The notes under the pieces: model-generated | What the model was told of the DNA's origin: nothing | Database searches by the model: none | What the model saw: only the letters and a program-made list of their open reading frames with translations | NCBI GenBank assembly: GCA_002928965.1 | Contig: PERU01000015.1 | Location: forward strand, 1-64,000 | Reading direction: 5' to 3' | DNA from: Methylomonas sp. | GTDB taxonomy: Bacteria > Pseudomonadota > Gammaproteobacteria > Methylococcales > Methylomonadaceae | Length of the DNA stretch: 64,000 bases | Made by a program: the position numbers and the translations under genes | Shown: positions 24,603 to 33,402 of the stretch, piece by piece | Layout of the letters: each line of letters opens with the position of its first letter | Numbering within the stretch: the stretch's first letter is position 1

Positions 24603-27050
24603 ATGGATTCAGAAACTCCCTCCTTCAAACATTTTCAGGTTCAGCATGAACTGGAAAATCGTATTCGCATCATTACCCCGGTGCTGAAAAACGATTCTGA
24701 GCGTGGCTATATCTTTGAGATATTGCTAAAAAAACGCCCTGAAATTAGCAGTGTCAGATCGGTATTTGATATTGGCTCGGTAGCCATCGATTTTGATAGC
24801 AGCCGATTGCCGAAAAAGAATTTATTGATCATGCTGGATGCCGTTCTGGGTAATATCGCCCAGAAACAGCCAATGCTGAAAAAAGATAAGAAAAAATCCT
24901 TCGAAGGCCCGGTACAAGACATCGATCTGGCCGTTGAAGGTATGAGTTGTGCCTCCTGTGCATTGCTGATCGAAATGGTGTTAAACCGAGATGATCGGGT
25001 TAAATCTGCCAGTGTCAATTTCGCCACGCAAACGGTGAATGTGCAGGGTCAGTTGAGTAAAAATGATGTGGTCGAGCAAATTGAAAAGCTGGGTTACAGC
25101 GCCTTAATGGTGGATACCTTATCGCAAAGAAAGAGACTCATCGAAAAGGAGCAACACCGAATTGACGCAGCCCGGCGTCGGTTTGTATGGGCAGGGCTAT
25201 TGACCATGCCCGTGGTCGGAGTGGCGATGGCAATGAATACGTCGCGCTGGGCGAAGTGGCTACAGTTTGCTTTAACGACCCAAGTCGTGTTTGGCACCGG
25301 CAGCCAGTTTTTCAGCAAAGCTTATCGCCTGTCCAAGCAACGTGCCGCCAACATGGATACTTTAATTGCATTGGGTGTCGGTTCCGCTTATGGCTACAGC
25401 ATTCCGGCCATGTTCCGTCGTCGTGGGCATGTCTATTTTGAAGCCGCAGCTGCCATTATCACCTTCGTGTTATTGGGGCGTTTTTTAGAAGAACGTGCCA
25501 AAGGTAAAGCCGGTGAAGCAATCCGTAAATTGGTTGATTTGCAGCCGCAAACAGCCACCTTATTAAAACAGGGTCAGGAAATTGTGCTGGATGTTGACGA
25601 GGTGCAGGTAGGCGATGTCATGCTGGTGCGTCCCGGTGAGCGGATTCCGACTGACGGCAAGGTGATATTCGGTTTGTCTACTGTCGATGAAGCCATGGTT
25701 ACCGGAGAAAGTATGCCGGTAGTGAAAACAGTCGGCCACTCGGTTATTGGTGGCTGTGTCAACGGTAATGGTGTTTTGCACGTTGAAACCACTGCGGTTG
25801 GTATGGATACCGTGCTGGCTGGCATCGTACATATGGTCGATCAGGCACAAGCTGCCAAACTGCCTATTCAAAAACAGGTCGATAAGATTTCGGCCGTGTT
25901 CGTGCCATCAGTCATGGCGGTTTCCAGTGCCACATTGCTCAGTTGGTTGTTGGTGGGCGCACCCTTTTCAGTTGCCTTCGGTAATGCCATCACCGTGCTA
26001 TTGATTGCTTGTCCTTGTGCTTTGGGTTTGGCTACACCGGCAGCGATTATGGTCGGTACCGGTCAGGCGGCTAAAAAAGGTGTGTACATTCGCAACGGCG
26101 AAAGTCTGGAAGTGGCCAGTAAACTCAGCGCGATTGTGTTTGATAAAACCGGCACCATCACCGAAGGCAAGCCTAAAGTCAGTGAAATCTTCAATCTCAG
26201 CGGCCTGGACAACAGTAAATTGTTAATGTTGGCGGCAGCAGCCGAGCATGCTTCCGAACATTTCTTGGGTAAGGCCATTGTCGAGTATGCGCGCGAGCAG
26301 GCTATCGAACTACCGGAATGCAGCTACTTTTACAGCGAAACCGGTCGCGGCATTCGCGCTGAAGTGGCGGGCGCCAAATTGTTATTGGGTAATCGGGACT
26401 GGCTGGAAAGTCAACAAATCGACTGTGTTAGTCTGGATCAACCCGCGGACCTATTTGCCGTGCAAGGTAAAACCCCGGTTTATATGGCGATAGATGGTAA
26501 GGCGGCGGCAATTTTTGCTATCGCGGATAATCCGCGCCGGGAAGCGGCTGCCGCTATCGAGCGCTTGCACACGTTGGGTATCAAGACCTTGATGGTCACT
26601 GGCGACACTGAAAAAACCGCCTACTACATTGCAGACAAAGTGGGCATTGCCGATGTGGTGGCCAACGCCAAGCCGGATGAAAAATTGCAAATTATCCAGC
26701 AATTGCAAGCCGAGGGTTTTCTGGTGGGCATGATTGGCGACGGTATCAACGACGCGCCGGCGTTGGCAGCTGCCAATGTCGGTTTTGCGATTGGCAGCGG
26801 TACCGATGTGGCGATTGAATCGGCTGATTTGACCTTGGTGCAGGGTGACATTTCCAAAGTCACCGAAACTATCGAGTTGAGTGCCTTCACCATCCGGGTG
26901 ATCAAACAAAATCTGTTTTGGGCGTTTGGCTATAACACTATTGCCATTCCAGTTGCTGCGTTGGGTAAATTAAATCCCATGATTGCCTCGGCGGCGATGG
27001 CGTTGAGCTCTGTATCCGTGATCGTCAATTCCTTGAGGTTGAGTAAATAA
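24603..27050 (+). CDS. Copper-translocating P1B-type ATPase
   Basis: The 815-residue pump has a degenerate HMA2 domain (residues about 5-85), a true HMA domain with GMSCASC (about 118-122), then membrane helices and the P-type core: TGES, CPCALGLATPAAIM, DKTGTITEG, and GDGINDAPALAAANVG. The CPC motif together with YN (FGYN) and M-x-x-S-S (MALSS) in the last two helices is the P1B-1 signature for Cu+. It exports Cu+ from the cytoplasm, either for resistance or for loading periplasmic cuproenzymes. The following SafE-like gene (TAA directly followed by ATG) recalls cbb3-oxidase copper-delivery clusters (CcoI type), but no oxidase genes are present here. Confidence 0.9.
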   Translation: MDSETPSFKHFQVQHELENRIRIITPVLKNDSERGYIFEILLKKRPEISSVRSVFDIGSVAIDFDSSRLPKKNLLIMLDAVLGNIAQKQPMLKKDKKKSFEGPVQDIDLAVEGMSCASCALLIEMVLNRDDRVKSASVNFATQTVNVQGQLSKNDVVEQIEKLGYSALMVDTLSQRKRLIEKEQHRIDAARRRFVWAGLLTMPVVGVAMAMNTSRWAKWLQFALTTQVVFGTGSQFFSKAYRLSKQRAANMDTLIALGVGSAYGYSIPAMFRRRGHVYFEAAAAIITFVLLGRFLEERAKGKAGEAIRKLVDLQPQTATLLKQGQEIVLDVDEVQVGDVMLVRPGERIPTDGKVIFGLSTVDEAMVTGESMPVVKTVGHSVIGGCVNGNGVLHVETTAVGMDTVLAGIVHMVDQAQAAKLPIQKQVDKISAVFVPSVMAVSSATLLSWLLVGAPFSVAFGNAITVLLIACPCALGLATPAAIMVGTGQAAKKGVYIRNGESLEVASKLSAIVFDKTGTITEGKPKVSEIFNLSGLDNSKLLMLAAAAEHASEHFLGKAIVEYAREQAIELPECSYFYSETGRGIRAEVAGAKLLLGNRDWLESQQIDCVSLDQPADLFAVQGKTPVYMAIDGKAAAIFAIADNPRREAAAAIERLHTLGIKTLMVTGDTEKTAYYIADKVGIADVVANAKPDEKLQIIQQLQAEGFLVGMIGDGINDAPALAAANVGFAIGSGTDVAIESADLTLVQGDISKVTETIELSAFTIRVIKQNLFWAFGYNTIAIPVAALGKLNPMIASAAMALSSVSVIVNSLRLSK

Positions 27051-27923
27051 ATGGACAATACAATGGCAGGTATGGATCATTCCGGACATCTTGCCGGACA
27101 CATGGATCATGGCATGCATGGCATGGCAGAAATCGCCGCAGCGACGGGCTTTGATTATTCATTGGCGTTTGTTGCGGGATTTTTGGGGAGTGGGCACTGT
27201 CTGGGGATGTGCGGTGCACTGGTGTCCGGCTATTTCATGAAAGCCGGCAAAAACAAAAGTTACTTGCCGTATTTTGCTTACCAATTTACCCGCATCAGTG
27301 TCTATACTGTGGTCGGTGTGCTGGCGGCGGCATTGGGTGTGGTGCTGGTATCCAGTGGCATGTTCGGCAAGATTCAGAGCGTTTTGCAAATGCTGATCGG
27401 TGGAGTGGTCATCTTCCTGGCATTAGGTATCTTGGGCTGGATTCCATTTCAAGGTTCCATTCGTCTGATTCCCATGGGCGTATTGCGTAAAGGTTACGCG
27501 ACGGCCAGTCAAAAAGGCCCCATTATCGGTGCGATGATTGCCGGTTTTTTAAATGGTCTGATGCCGTGCCCGCTGACCTTCGCCATGGCGGTTAAAGCCA
27601 CCAGTGCTACCAGCTTGATTGAAGGCGGTGCATTGATGTTGGCGTTTGGAGCGGGCACTTTGCCGATGATGCTGTTTATCAGTGTTGCTTTTGGCAAAAT
27701 GAGTGCCAAACTGCGCGGCTTGATGTTGAAATCGGCGGCTTTTATTATGATGTTCATGGGGTTGAACACTATCCATAAAGGCTTGAGTTTTTATCTGGAT
27801 GAAGATTTTAGACACACCACCTTTTTAGTGATGGTCAAAAGCTATCTGGATGCTTTTGAAGTGTTTATTTGGCAGATCATGGATTACATCGCCAGCATGA
27901 TCAATGTCATTCAAGCCATGTAA
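27051..27923 (+). CDS. SafE/TauE-type (DsbD-like) membrane protein with His/Met-rich N-terminus
   Basis: The 290-residue protein begins with a metal-binding-like stretch (MAGMDHSGHLAGHMDHGMHG) before six or so membrane helices. The core belongs to the sulfite-exporter TauE/SafE family related to CcdA/DsbD: GFLGSGHCLGMCGALVSGYF near residue 45 and GFLNGLMPCPLTFAM near 165 carry the paired Cys-containing transmembrane motifs. Relatives next to copper ATPases take part in copper delivery to cbb3 oxidase or other cuproproteins. It starts immediately after the ATPase stop codon, so the two are translationally coupled. Confidence 0.85.
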   Translation: MDNTMAGMDHSGHLAGHMDHGMHGMAEIAAATGFDYSLAFVAGFLGSGHCLGMCGALVSGYFMKAGKNKSYLPYFAYQFTRISVYTVVGVLAAALGVVLVSSGMFGKIQSVLQMLIGGVVIFLALGILGWIPFQGSIRLIPMGVLRKGYATASQKGPIIGAMIAGFLNGLMPCPLTFAMAVKATSATSLIEGGALMLAFGAGTLPMMLFISVAFGKMSAKLRGLMLKSAAFIMMFMGLNTIHKGLSFYLDEDFRHTTFLVMVKSYLDAFEVFIWQIMDYIASMINVIQAM

Positions 27924-27943
27924 CAATCCAATTGATATAGACA

Positions 27944-28783
27944 ATGGCTAATATTTTGGTGGTTGGGTTAGGTGACATTGGTTTTCCGGTAGCACTGGCT
28001 TTACATGAACGGGGTCATCAAGTGACGGGTTTAAAAAGACAGCCAGCGGCATTCTCGGCGCCTTTTCCGGTCTTGTTGGCTGATATTGGTCAGCCGGATA
28101 GCTTGCGCAGCTTGTCGACAGATTATGAATTGCTGTTGTTCATTGTCTCGCCCGGCGGCCGGCAAGTTGAGTCCTATCAGGCGGTGTTTTATGAGGGTTT
28201 GAAAAACCTGCTGAGGCATTTTGCCAAAGCCGAGCAGTCGCCAACCTGTCTGATGGTGTCATCGACCAGTGTTTATGGTCAGAATCGGGGCGAATGGGTC
28301 GATGAAAGCAGTGAAACCAGACCTCTGTCGGCTACCGCGCAATGGCTGTTGGCCGCCGAGCAGTTGTTATACGATGCTGATCAAAAACACTGCGTAGTCC
28401 GCTTTTCAGGCATTTATGGCCCGGGTCGTGATTGGCTGATAAGACGTGCTGCGACTGCCGAACCGATCCAGCGCCAGCCTCCCAGTTACACCAACCGTAT
28501 TCATCAACAGGATTGCGTGGCGGTTTTGTTGTTTATCAGCAATAAGTTGTTGGCAGGCGAACCGGTTCAGTCCTGCTATCTAGCCAGCGATAACGACCCT
28601 GCACCGCTTTGGGATGTTATGAGCTGGATTGCCGATCAGTACCACTATTTGGCACCGATAGCACGGAGTGATACGGCAGATGCCCCTCAAAACAAGCGCT
28701 GTCGTAACGACAGATTGACTGCACTGGGCTATACCTTTCAGTTCTCAAGTTACAAAGATGGTTATCTAAATCCCGCCGATTGA
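27944..28783 (+). CDS. NAD(P)-dependent epimerase/dehydratase (extended SDR, YeeZ-like)
   Basis: The 279-residue protein opens ANILVVGLGDIGFPVALALH, an SDR GxGxxG nucleotide-binding site, and continues with MVSSTSVYGQNRGEWVDESS, where Tyr sits in the SSTSVYG motif typical of YeeZ-like proteins; FSGIYGPGRDWLIR is the substrate-side segment. The YxxxK catalytic Lys is not evident, as in other YeeZ-like members, so it may act as a reductase of unknown substrate or have lost catalysis. It begins 20 bases after the SafE-like gene in the same direction and may be the last gene of that transcript, though its function does not obviously relate to copper. Confidence 0.78.
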   Translation: MANILVVGLGDIGFPVALALHERGHQVTGLKRQPAAFSAPFPVLLADIGQPDSLRSLSTDYELLLFIVSPGGRQVESYQAVFYEGLKNLLRHFAKAEQSPTCLMVSSTSVYGQNRGEWVDESSETRPLSATAQWLLAAEQLLYDADQKHCVVRFSGIYGPGRDWLIRRAATAEPIQRQPPSYTNRIHQQDCVAVLLFISNKLLAGEPVQSCYLASDNDPAPLWDVMSWIADQYHYLAPIARSDTADAPQNKRCRNDRLTALGYTFQFSSYKDGYLNPAD

Positions 28784-28867
28784 GCCGTTGTTCTAAATCC
28801 AGTCAATTCAAGGCAAGCTTCTGAAAAATAAGAAATAATCTGTATTAAATTCAGACTATCTACATGT

Positions 28868-28890
28868 TTATCCACAGTTATTGGGGATAA
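28868..28890. promoter_or_regulatory. DnaA-box palindrome 1
   Basis: TTATCCACA (28868-28876) faces TGGGGATAA (28882-28890), the reverse of TTATCCCCA, which has one mismatch. Preceded by ACATG as in palindrome 3. Confidence 0.65.
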
Positions 28891-29039
28891 ATTCCCTGAA
28901 ACCCAATTTTTATAGGGATAACTGTTTGGGTTTAGTCAATTCACATCTTCTGACATAGCTTGGCTAAAAACGAATCAAGTTGAATTAACCATATGAATTT
29001 AAACATATAAAAGTTTTAGTTATCAGCTTTATGACAGCT

Positions 29040-29062
29040 TTATCCACAACGATTGTGGATAA
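29040..29062. promoter_or_regulatory. DnaA-box palindrome 2
   Basis: TTATCCACA (29040-29048) and TGTGGATAA (29054-29062) are two perfect boxes in opposite orientation, five bases apart. Confidence 0.7.
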
Positions 29063-29214
29063 AGCGTGATTGACTTAAACAGATTTCAAGGTAGTTTCTA
29101 GCTGATATTTGGCTTGAAAATGCCTGTGTACTAATAATGTATAAATGTTTTACTTGAATTCAATTTATTGTTTATAAAAATAAATTCCTTACTTGTCTCA
29201 AGTTGCTGACATGT

Positions 29215-29237
29215 TTATCCACAGTTTTTGTGGATAA
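29215..29237. promoter_or_regulatory. DnaA-box palindrome 3
   Basis: TTATCCACA (29215-29223) and TGTGGATAA (29229-29237) are two perfect boxes in opposite orientation, five bases apart. It is preceded by ACATG and lies 78 bases before the ABC transporter start codon. Confidence 0.7.
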
Positions 29238-29314
29238 CCTATTTAAAAATAATATCTTTGTTGAAAAAAACCTCTTTGTTACATTTACCTTCTTGCTAAT
29301 TTTGATGAATCTTC

Positions 29315-31129
29315 ATGTCGAAAAAGACTAACACAGCCGATTTTCAGCGATCCGCCGATGCACCTGTGTTGCCTACACATACCGTCAGTTTTATTTGGTA
29401 TTGTTTGCGGCGTTTCCGCAGTCTGATAGGTTTGATGCTGATTCTGGAAACCGGACAGGCAGCGGGCAGTATTTTGGTGCCTTATGCCATCAAGGCCTTG
29501 ATGGACGCAGTAGCCGCTCAACCTGATGTGACTGTGTTGTGGGAGACATTCAAACAACCATTGTTATTACTGATTGGCTTGAATGTCGCGGAAATTTTAT
29601 TCAGTCGGGGCAGTGGCGCGGTACTGATCATCATCGGTCCGCGGTTACGGCAACGCACCAGTCAGTTGTTGTATGCCTATCTGCAACAGCACTCACCACG
29701 CTATTTTGGCAACCATTTTGCGGGTAGTTTGGCTCACCGGATCAGCGAAACCGCCATCAGCGTCAATCACACCACTTGGTCGGTACTCTGCGATTTCTGG
29801 CCGATTTCTGTGACTTTTATGGTCTCGGTCACGCTGTTACTGCAGGTGCATCGTGGGCTAGGCGGTTTCGTGGCCGGCTGGATGTTTTTGTATGTTGCTT
29901 TGTCCTATTGGTTGGCTACCCGCTGTCAGCCGTATGCGCAAAATTACGCAGCCACTCGCAGTCTGGTGAACGGCAAAATCGTTGATGCAGTCAGTAATAT
30001 GCTGAATGCCAAGCTGTTTGCCCGGCTGGACTTTGAGCGCGAATATCTGGATGGTTTTCTGGAAACGGAAGTCCAGCAAGGTCGGAGGACCTTTTGGTAT
30101 ATGGAGCGGGTTCGCTGGTTTCAGTTTACCGCGGCCGCCATTCTTAAAATCGGTACCATTGGCTATGCTTTGCAACTCTGGCGTTTGGGTGAGATCAGTG
30201 TGGGTGATTTTGCCATGAGTACCGGTCTGGCGCTGTTGGTGATCGGTGATGCCCGCAATTTGACCCGGCGTTTTCTGGAGTTTTTTGAATATGTCGGCAA
30301 TGTTGCCAATGGCGTGGATACCATCGTCAAACCGCATGACATTATCGATGCACCTGATGCACAACCTTTAAATATCAAAGCCGGGCGGATTGAATTTCAA
30401 AATGTCTGCTTTGCCTATGAGCCGGGGCGTCCGGTATTCAAAAATCTCAATATCAGTATAGAGTCGGGGCAGCGGGTGGGCTTGGTAGGCTTTTCCGGCT
30501 CTGGCAAATCCACGTTTGTCAGTCTGATTTTGCGTAACTACGAGCCGCAGTCCGGGCGGATTTTGATTGATGGTCAGGATATCTTGCAAGCCACTCAAGA
30601 TTCGTTGCACGAGCAGGTGAGTTTGATCCCGCAGGATCCCAGTCTGTTTCACCGCAGCCTGAAAGATAACATTGCCTACGGTCGCCTGCATGCTAACGCT
30701 GCGGACATTCAGACAGCTACCAAACTGGCACATGCTGATCACTTTATCGACGCGATGCCGGAGGGTTATGACTCGTTAGTTGGCGAGCGTGGTGTCAAAC
30801 TCTCCGGCGGTCAGCGGCAGCGTATCGCCATTGCCAGGGTGATGCTAAAAGATGCGCCGATTTTAATTCTGGATGAGGCTACTTCCAGCCTGGATTCAGT
30901 CACCGAAAAAGCCATACAGGAAAATCTGGATAGGGTCATGGGCAAAAAGACAGTGATTGCAGTGGCGCACCGTCTATCAACTATTGCCCATCTGGATCGC
31001 ATCCTGGTATTTGACAAAGGTTGCATCGTCGAAGACGGTAACCATGATGACTTGTTGGCTAAACAAGGTTTCTATTACCAGTTATGGACCATGCAGGCAG
31101 GGGGATTTTTGCCGGATGAACGGGATTAA
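29315..31129 (+). CDS. ABC exporter, fused permease and ATPase
   Basis: The 604-residue half-transporter has an N-terminal six-helix domain (from FRSLIGLMLILETGQAAGSI to about residue 320) and a C-terminal ATPase with Walker A FSGSGKSTFVSLIL, Q-loop LIPQDPSLFHRSL, signature LSGGQRQRIAIARV, Walker B ILILDEATSSLD and H-loop VAHRLSTIAH. It differs markedly in the membrane part from the exporter at 9207-11003, so the cargo is probably different. It stands alone between the DnaA-box region and a convergent phosphatase gene. The ribosome site before the ATG is weak. The exported compound is not evident. Confidence 0.87.
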   Translation: MSKKTNTADFQRSADAPVLPTHTVSFIWYCLRRFRSLIGLMLILETGQAAGSILVPYAIKALMDAVAAQPDVTVLWETFKQPLLLLIGLNVAEILFSRGSGAVLIIIGPRLRQRTSQLLYAYLQQHSPRYFGNHFAGSLAHRISETAISVNHTTWSVLCDFWPISVTFMVSVTLLLQVHRGLGGFVAGWMFLYVALSYWLATRCQPYAQNYAATRSLVNGKIVDAVSNMLNAKLFARLDFEREYLDGFLETEVQQGRRTFWYMERVRWFQFTAAAILKIGTIGYALQLWRLGEISVGDFAMSTGLALLVIGDARNLTRRFLEFFEYVGNVANGVDTIVKPHDIIDAPDAQPLNIKAGRIEFQNVCFAYEPGRPVFKNLNISIESGQRVGLVGFSGSGKSTFVSLILRNYEPQSGRILIDGQDILQATQDSLHEQVSLIPQDPSLFHRSLKDNIAYGRLHANAADIQTATKLAHADHFIDAMPEGYDSLVGERGVKLSGGQRQRIAIARVMLKDAPILILDEATSSLDSVTEKAIQENLDRVMGKKTVIAVAHRLSTIAHLDRILVFDKGCIVEDGNHDDLLAKQGFYYQLWTMQAGGFLPDERD

Positions 31130-31137
31130 AAGATGAA

Positions 31138-31171
31138 GCAACCTGTCTGCCAAGGAGCGTTGATAGGTTGC
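31138..31171. terminator. Hairpin between convergent genes
   Basis: GCAACCT (31138-31144) pairs with AGGTTGC (31165-31171) around a 20-base loop in the 51-base gap between two convergent stop codons. On the minus strand CTTTT follows within ten bases; on the plus strand GGGTTT follows. A two-way terminator is plausible. Confidence 0.4.
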
Positions 31172-31180
31172 CTGTCGGGT

Positions 31181-31945
31181 TTACATCAATGGCAATAGCT
31201 GATCCAGCAGTTTGCCGTTAGTGGCTAAAATCTGTTTTGGAAATATGCCGGGATTGCCTTTGAAGTCAGTCAGAGTGCCGCCGGCTTCCATCACCACCAA
31301 TGCACCACCTGCGACATCATACAGATTCAATTCCTGCTCCCAAAACGCATCCACCTGACCATCAGCTACGGTGCATAAATCCAGTGCAGCAGAACCCAGT
31401 CTGCGCTGGCCGGTGGTAGCCTGAGCGATGCGGGCAAAACGAACTAGATTGTTGTCATCCAGGTATTGTCGCAAACAGGCGAAGCCAGTGGAGACCATGC
31501 TGGCCGCCAGACTGGTTTCGTCGGACACACGGATCTGTTTGCCGTTTTTCCAGGCGCCTTTACCTTTTTCGGCGCAGTAATAATCATCCAGGGCAGGGCC
31601 ATAGACGGCACCCATGAGCAATTCACCATCAATTTCCAGCGCCACACTGACGCCCCAAAAATATTGGCCTTTAGAAAACGAATGGGTGCCATCAATCGGA
31701 TCGACGATCCAGCGACTGCTTTGATTGGCGGTTTGGCCGCTTTCTTCCCCCCAAAAGCCGTATTCCGGGCATTGTTGATGCAAGGCGTCTTTAAGGTAAT
31801 TTTCGACGGCCACGTCAGCGTCGGTGACCAGATCGCGGGCGCTTTTTTTGTTGACGGCCAGATTAGGCAGGTCATTGAAGTAGTTCATCGCTACCTCACC
31901 GGCGGCGCGAACGATGGTTTCTAGATTTTCCAGCGTAATGGGCAT
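31181..31945 (-). CDS. Inositol-monophosphatase-family phosphatase (histidinol-phosphatase HisN-like)
   Basis: The start at 31945 follows GAGAG; a TTG at 31957 would add four residues. The 254-residue protein has the Mg2+ motifs FWGEESG and IVDPIDGTHSFSKG and the later NLYDVAGGALVVMEAGG. The spacing and the VDPIDGTHSF form are those of the HisN/IMPase group, which includes histidinol-phosphate phosphatases and inositol-1-phosphatases. Which of these it is cannot be settled without his genes nearby. It differs strongly from the family member at 5462-6367. A stable hairpin sits 25 bases upstream of its start. Confidence 0.83.
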   Translation of the reverse strand: MPITLENLETIVRAAGEVAMNYFNDLPNLAVNKKSARDLVTDADVAVENYLKDALHQQCPEYGFWGEESGQTANQSSRWIVDPIDGTHSFSKGQYFWGVSVALEIDGELLMGAVYGPALDDYYCAEKGKGAWKNGKQIRVSDETSLAASMVSTGFACLRQYLDDNNLVRFARIAQATTGQRRLGSAALDLCTVADGQVDAFWEQELNLYDVAGGALVVMEAGGTLTDFKGNPGIFPKQILATNGKLLDQLLPLM

Positions 31946-31969
31946 AGGCTCTCTCAAGTTTCAAGGCAT

Positions 31970-31998
31970 GCAAGCCGGCTGAACATCAGCCGGCTTGC
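31970..31998. terminator. Strong hairpin between amtB and the phosphatase gene
   Basis: GCAAGCCGGCTGA (31970-31982) and TCAGCCGGCTTGC (31986-31998) form a perfect 13-pair stem with a three-base loop. It lies downstream of amtB and 25 bases before the start of the phosphatase gene on the same strand. No T-run follows on the minus strand, so it may act as an RNA stabiliser, a Rho-linked stop or a leader structure of the phosphatase gene. Confidence 0.5.
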
Positions 31999-32030
31999 CA
32001 AACAAAAGTCTATTTTACCCCGCAATCCTG

Positions 32031-32058
32031 CAGATTACAGATTACAGATTACAGATTG
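32031..32058. repeat. Seven-base tandem repeat at the amtB 3' end
   Basis: CAGATTA is repeated three times and followed by CAGATTG. The array covers the last codons and stop codon of amtB (stop at 32049-32051). It is a microsatellite that could change length by slippage; a change inside would alter only the last residue or two. Confidence 0.8.
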
Positions 32059-33338
32059 TGGTAGCCGGTTTCTTCGTGCAATACGATATCCAGACCTTGC
32101 TGTTCTTCATCTTCCAAAACGCGTAGCCCAATGAAAAGATCAATCAATTTCAGCAAGCCATAGCTGAAAACAGCGCTCCAAACAGCTGTGACCAACACAG
32201 CCAGCGCTTGAACGCCGACTTGATCCAGCATACTGACACCGTTCAGGCCCAGCCCACCCAGACTCTCAGCGGCAAATACTCCGGTCAGAATGGAGCCGAC
32301 GCAACCGCCCACACCATGCACAGGAAACACGTCCAGCGAGTCGTCGATTTTCAGCACCCGTTTGATGTATTGTGTGGAAATAAAACACACGCCGCCAGCG
32401 ACAGTGCCAATCACGAAGCCGCCGATAGGGCCGACAAATCCTGAGGCTGGGGTAATGGTGCCCAGTCCTGCCACCATGCCGGTCACGATGCCCAGTACGC
32501 TGGGCTTGCCGAAGCGCAGCCATTCAATTGTCATCCAGGTTAAGGAGCCGGCTGCGGCGGCAATGTGCGTAACAACAATGGCCATGCCGGCATGGCCGTC
32601 TGAAGTCAGGGCGCTGCCCCCGTTGAAACCAAACCAGCCAAACCACAGCATGCCGGCGCCGGTAACAACCATGCTCATGTTATGCGGGGGCATGGCAATA
32701 TTCGGAAAGCCGCGTCTGCGGCCCAAAACCAAGGCGGATACCAGCGCGGCAACGCCGGCGTTGACATGAATCACAATGCCGCCGGCAAAATCTTTGGCAC
32801 CCATTTCGGCCAGCCAGCCACCGCCCCAGATCCAGTGGCAGATTGGCATATACACTACAATCAGCCATAAGCCACTGAACCAGAGCATGGCGGAGAATTT
32901 CATGCGTTCCGCAAAACCACCGACTATTAGGGCAGGGGTGATGATGGCGAAGGTCATCTGGAACATGAAATAAACGGTTTCCGGAATGTCGCCAATCAGA
33001 TTATCTGTGCTCATATCGGGCAAAAAGACTTTGCTGGCACCGCCGAGAATTTTCTGCCAATCCCCGCCATCGGTAAATATAAAGCTGTAAACCCCAGCCA
33101 ACCACAGCAAGGAAACCAGACAGGTGATGGCAAAGCACTGCATCATTACGGATAGGACGTTCTTGCTGCGCACCAGGCCACCGTAAAACAGTGATAAACC
33201 CGGTATGGTCATGAATAGAACCAGTGCTGTCGAGGTTAAAACCCAGGCAGTGTTGGCTTGGTTGAGTTGCTCAGCGAATGCACATTCAGGCAGCAGCAAT
33301 AGTGCGGCCCATGCTAATTTTTTATTATTTGAAGTCAT
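32049..33338 (-). CDS. amtB: Ammonium transporter AmtB (second, more divergent copy)
   Basis: The 429-residue product has a signal-like first helix ending ECAFA, then the eleven-helix Amt core. Pore residues are present: the first His in VIHVNAGVAALV and the second in PVHGVGGCVGS, with the AFF/FQMTFAIITPALI periplasmic gate region. It moves ammonium across the inner membrane as a trimer and is blocked by its PII partner, encoded 126 bases upstream. It lacks the longer insertions of the other copy at 33978-35369 (463 residues), so the pairs are not recent duplicates. A ribosome site is not obvious. Confidence 0.92.
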   Translation of the reverse strand: MTSNNKKLAWAALLLLPECAFAEQLNQANTAWVLTSTALVLFMTIPGLSLFYGGLVRSKNVLSVMMQCFAITCLVSLLWLAGVYSFIFTDGGDWQKILGGASKVFLPDMSTDNLIGDIPETVYFMFQMTFAIITPALIVGGFAERMKFSAMLWFSGLWLIVVYMPICHWIWGGGWLAEMGAKDFAGGIVIHVNAGVAALVSALVLGRRRGFPNIAMPPHNMSMVVTGAGMLWFGWFGFNGGSALTSDGHAGMAIVVTHIAAAAGSLTWMTIEWLRFGKPSVLGIVTGMVAGLGTITPASGFVGPIGGFVIGTVAGGVCFISTQYIKRVLKIDDSLDVFPVHGVGGCVGSILTGVFAAESLGGLGLNGVSMLDQVGVQALAVLVTAVWSAVFSYGLLKLIDLFIGLRVLEDEEQQGLDIVLHEETGYHNL

Positions 33339-33402
33339 GAGTGTGTACTAATTTTTATTATTTGCCTTATCGTTAATTTAAGCCAACATCTTCACAGCAA
33401 AA

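Larger units (their letters stand above)
28784..29314. other. AT-rich gene-free region with a DnaA-box palindrome array
   Basis: No gene is supported in these 531 bases. It is clearly more AT-rich than its surroundings and carries three 23-base palindromes, each two DnaA boxes head to head with five bases between, starting at 28868, 29040 and 29215 (steps of 172 and 175). Five of six boxes match TTATCCACA exactly. GATC sites were not seen. It could be a replication origin, a DnaA-titration site or a DnaA-controlled promoter region for the ABC transporter at 29315. Confidence 0.7.

Noticed and set aside
27051-27923. Sulfite or taurine exporter
   Set aside because: The His/Met-rich start, the Cys-containing helix motifs and direct coupling to a Cu+ ATPase fit a copper-delivery protein better than an anion exporter.
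32031-32058. Tandem CAGATTA units as a possible CRISPR or iteron array
   Set aside because: Units are seven bases with no spacers and overlap a coding end; this is a microsatellite.
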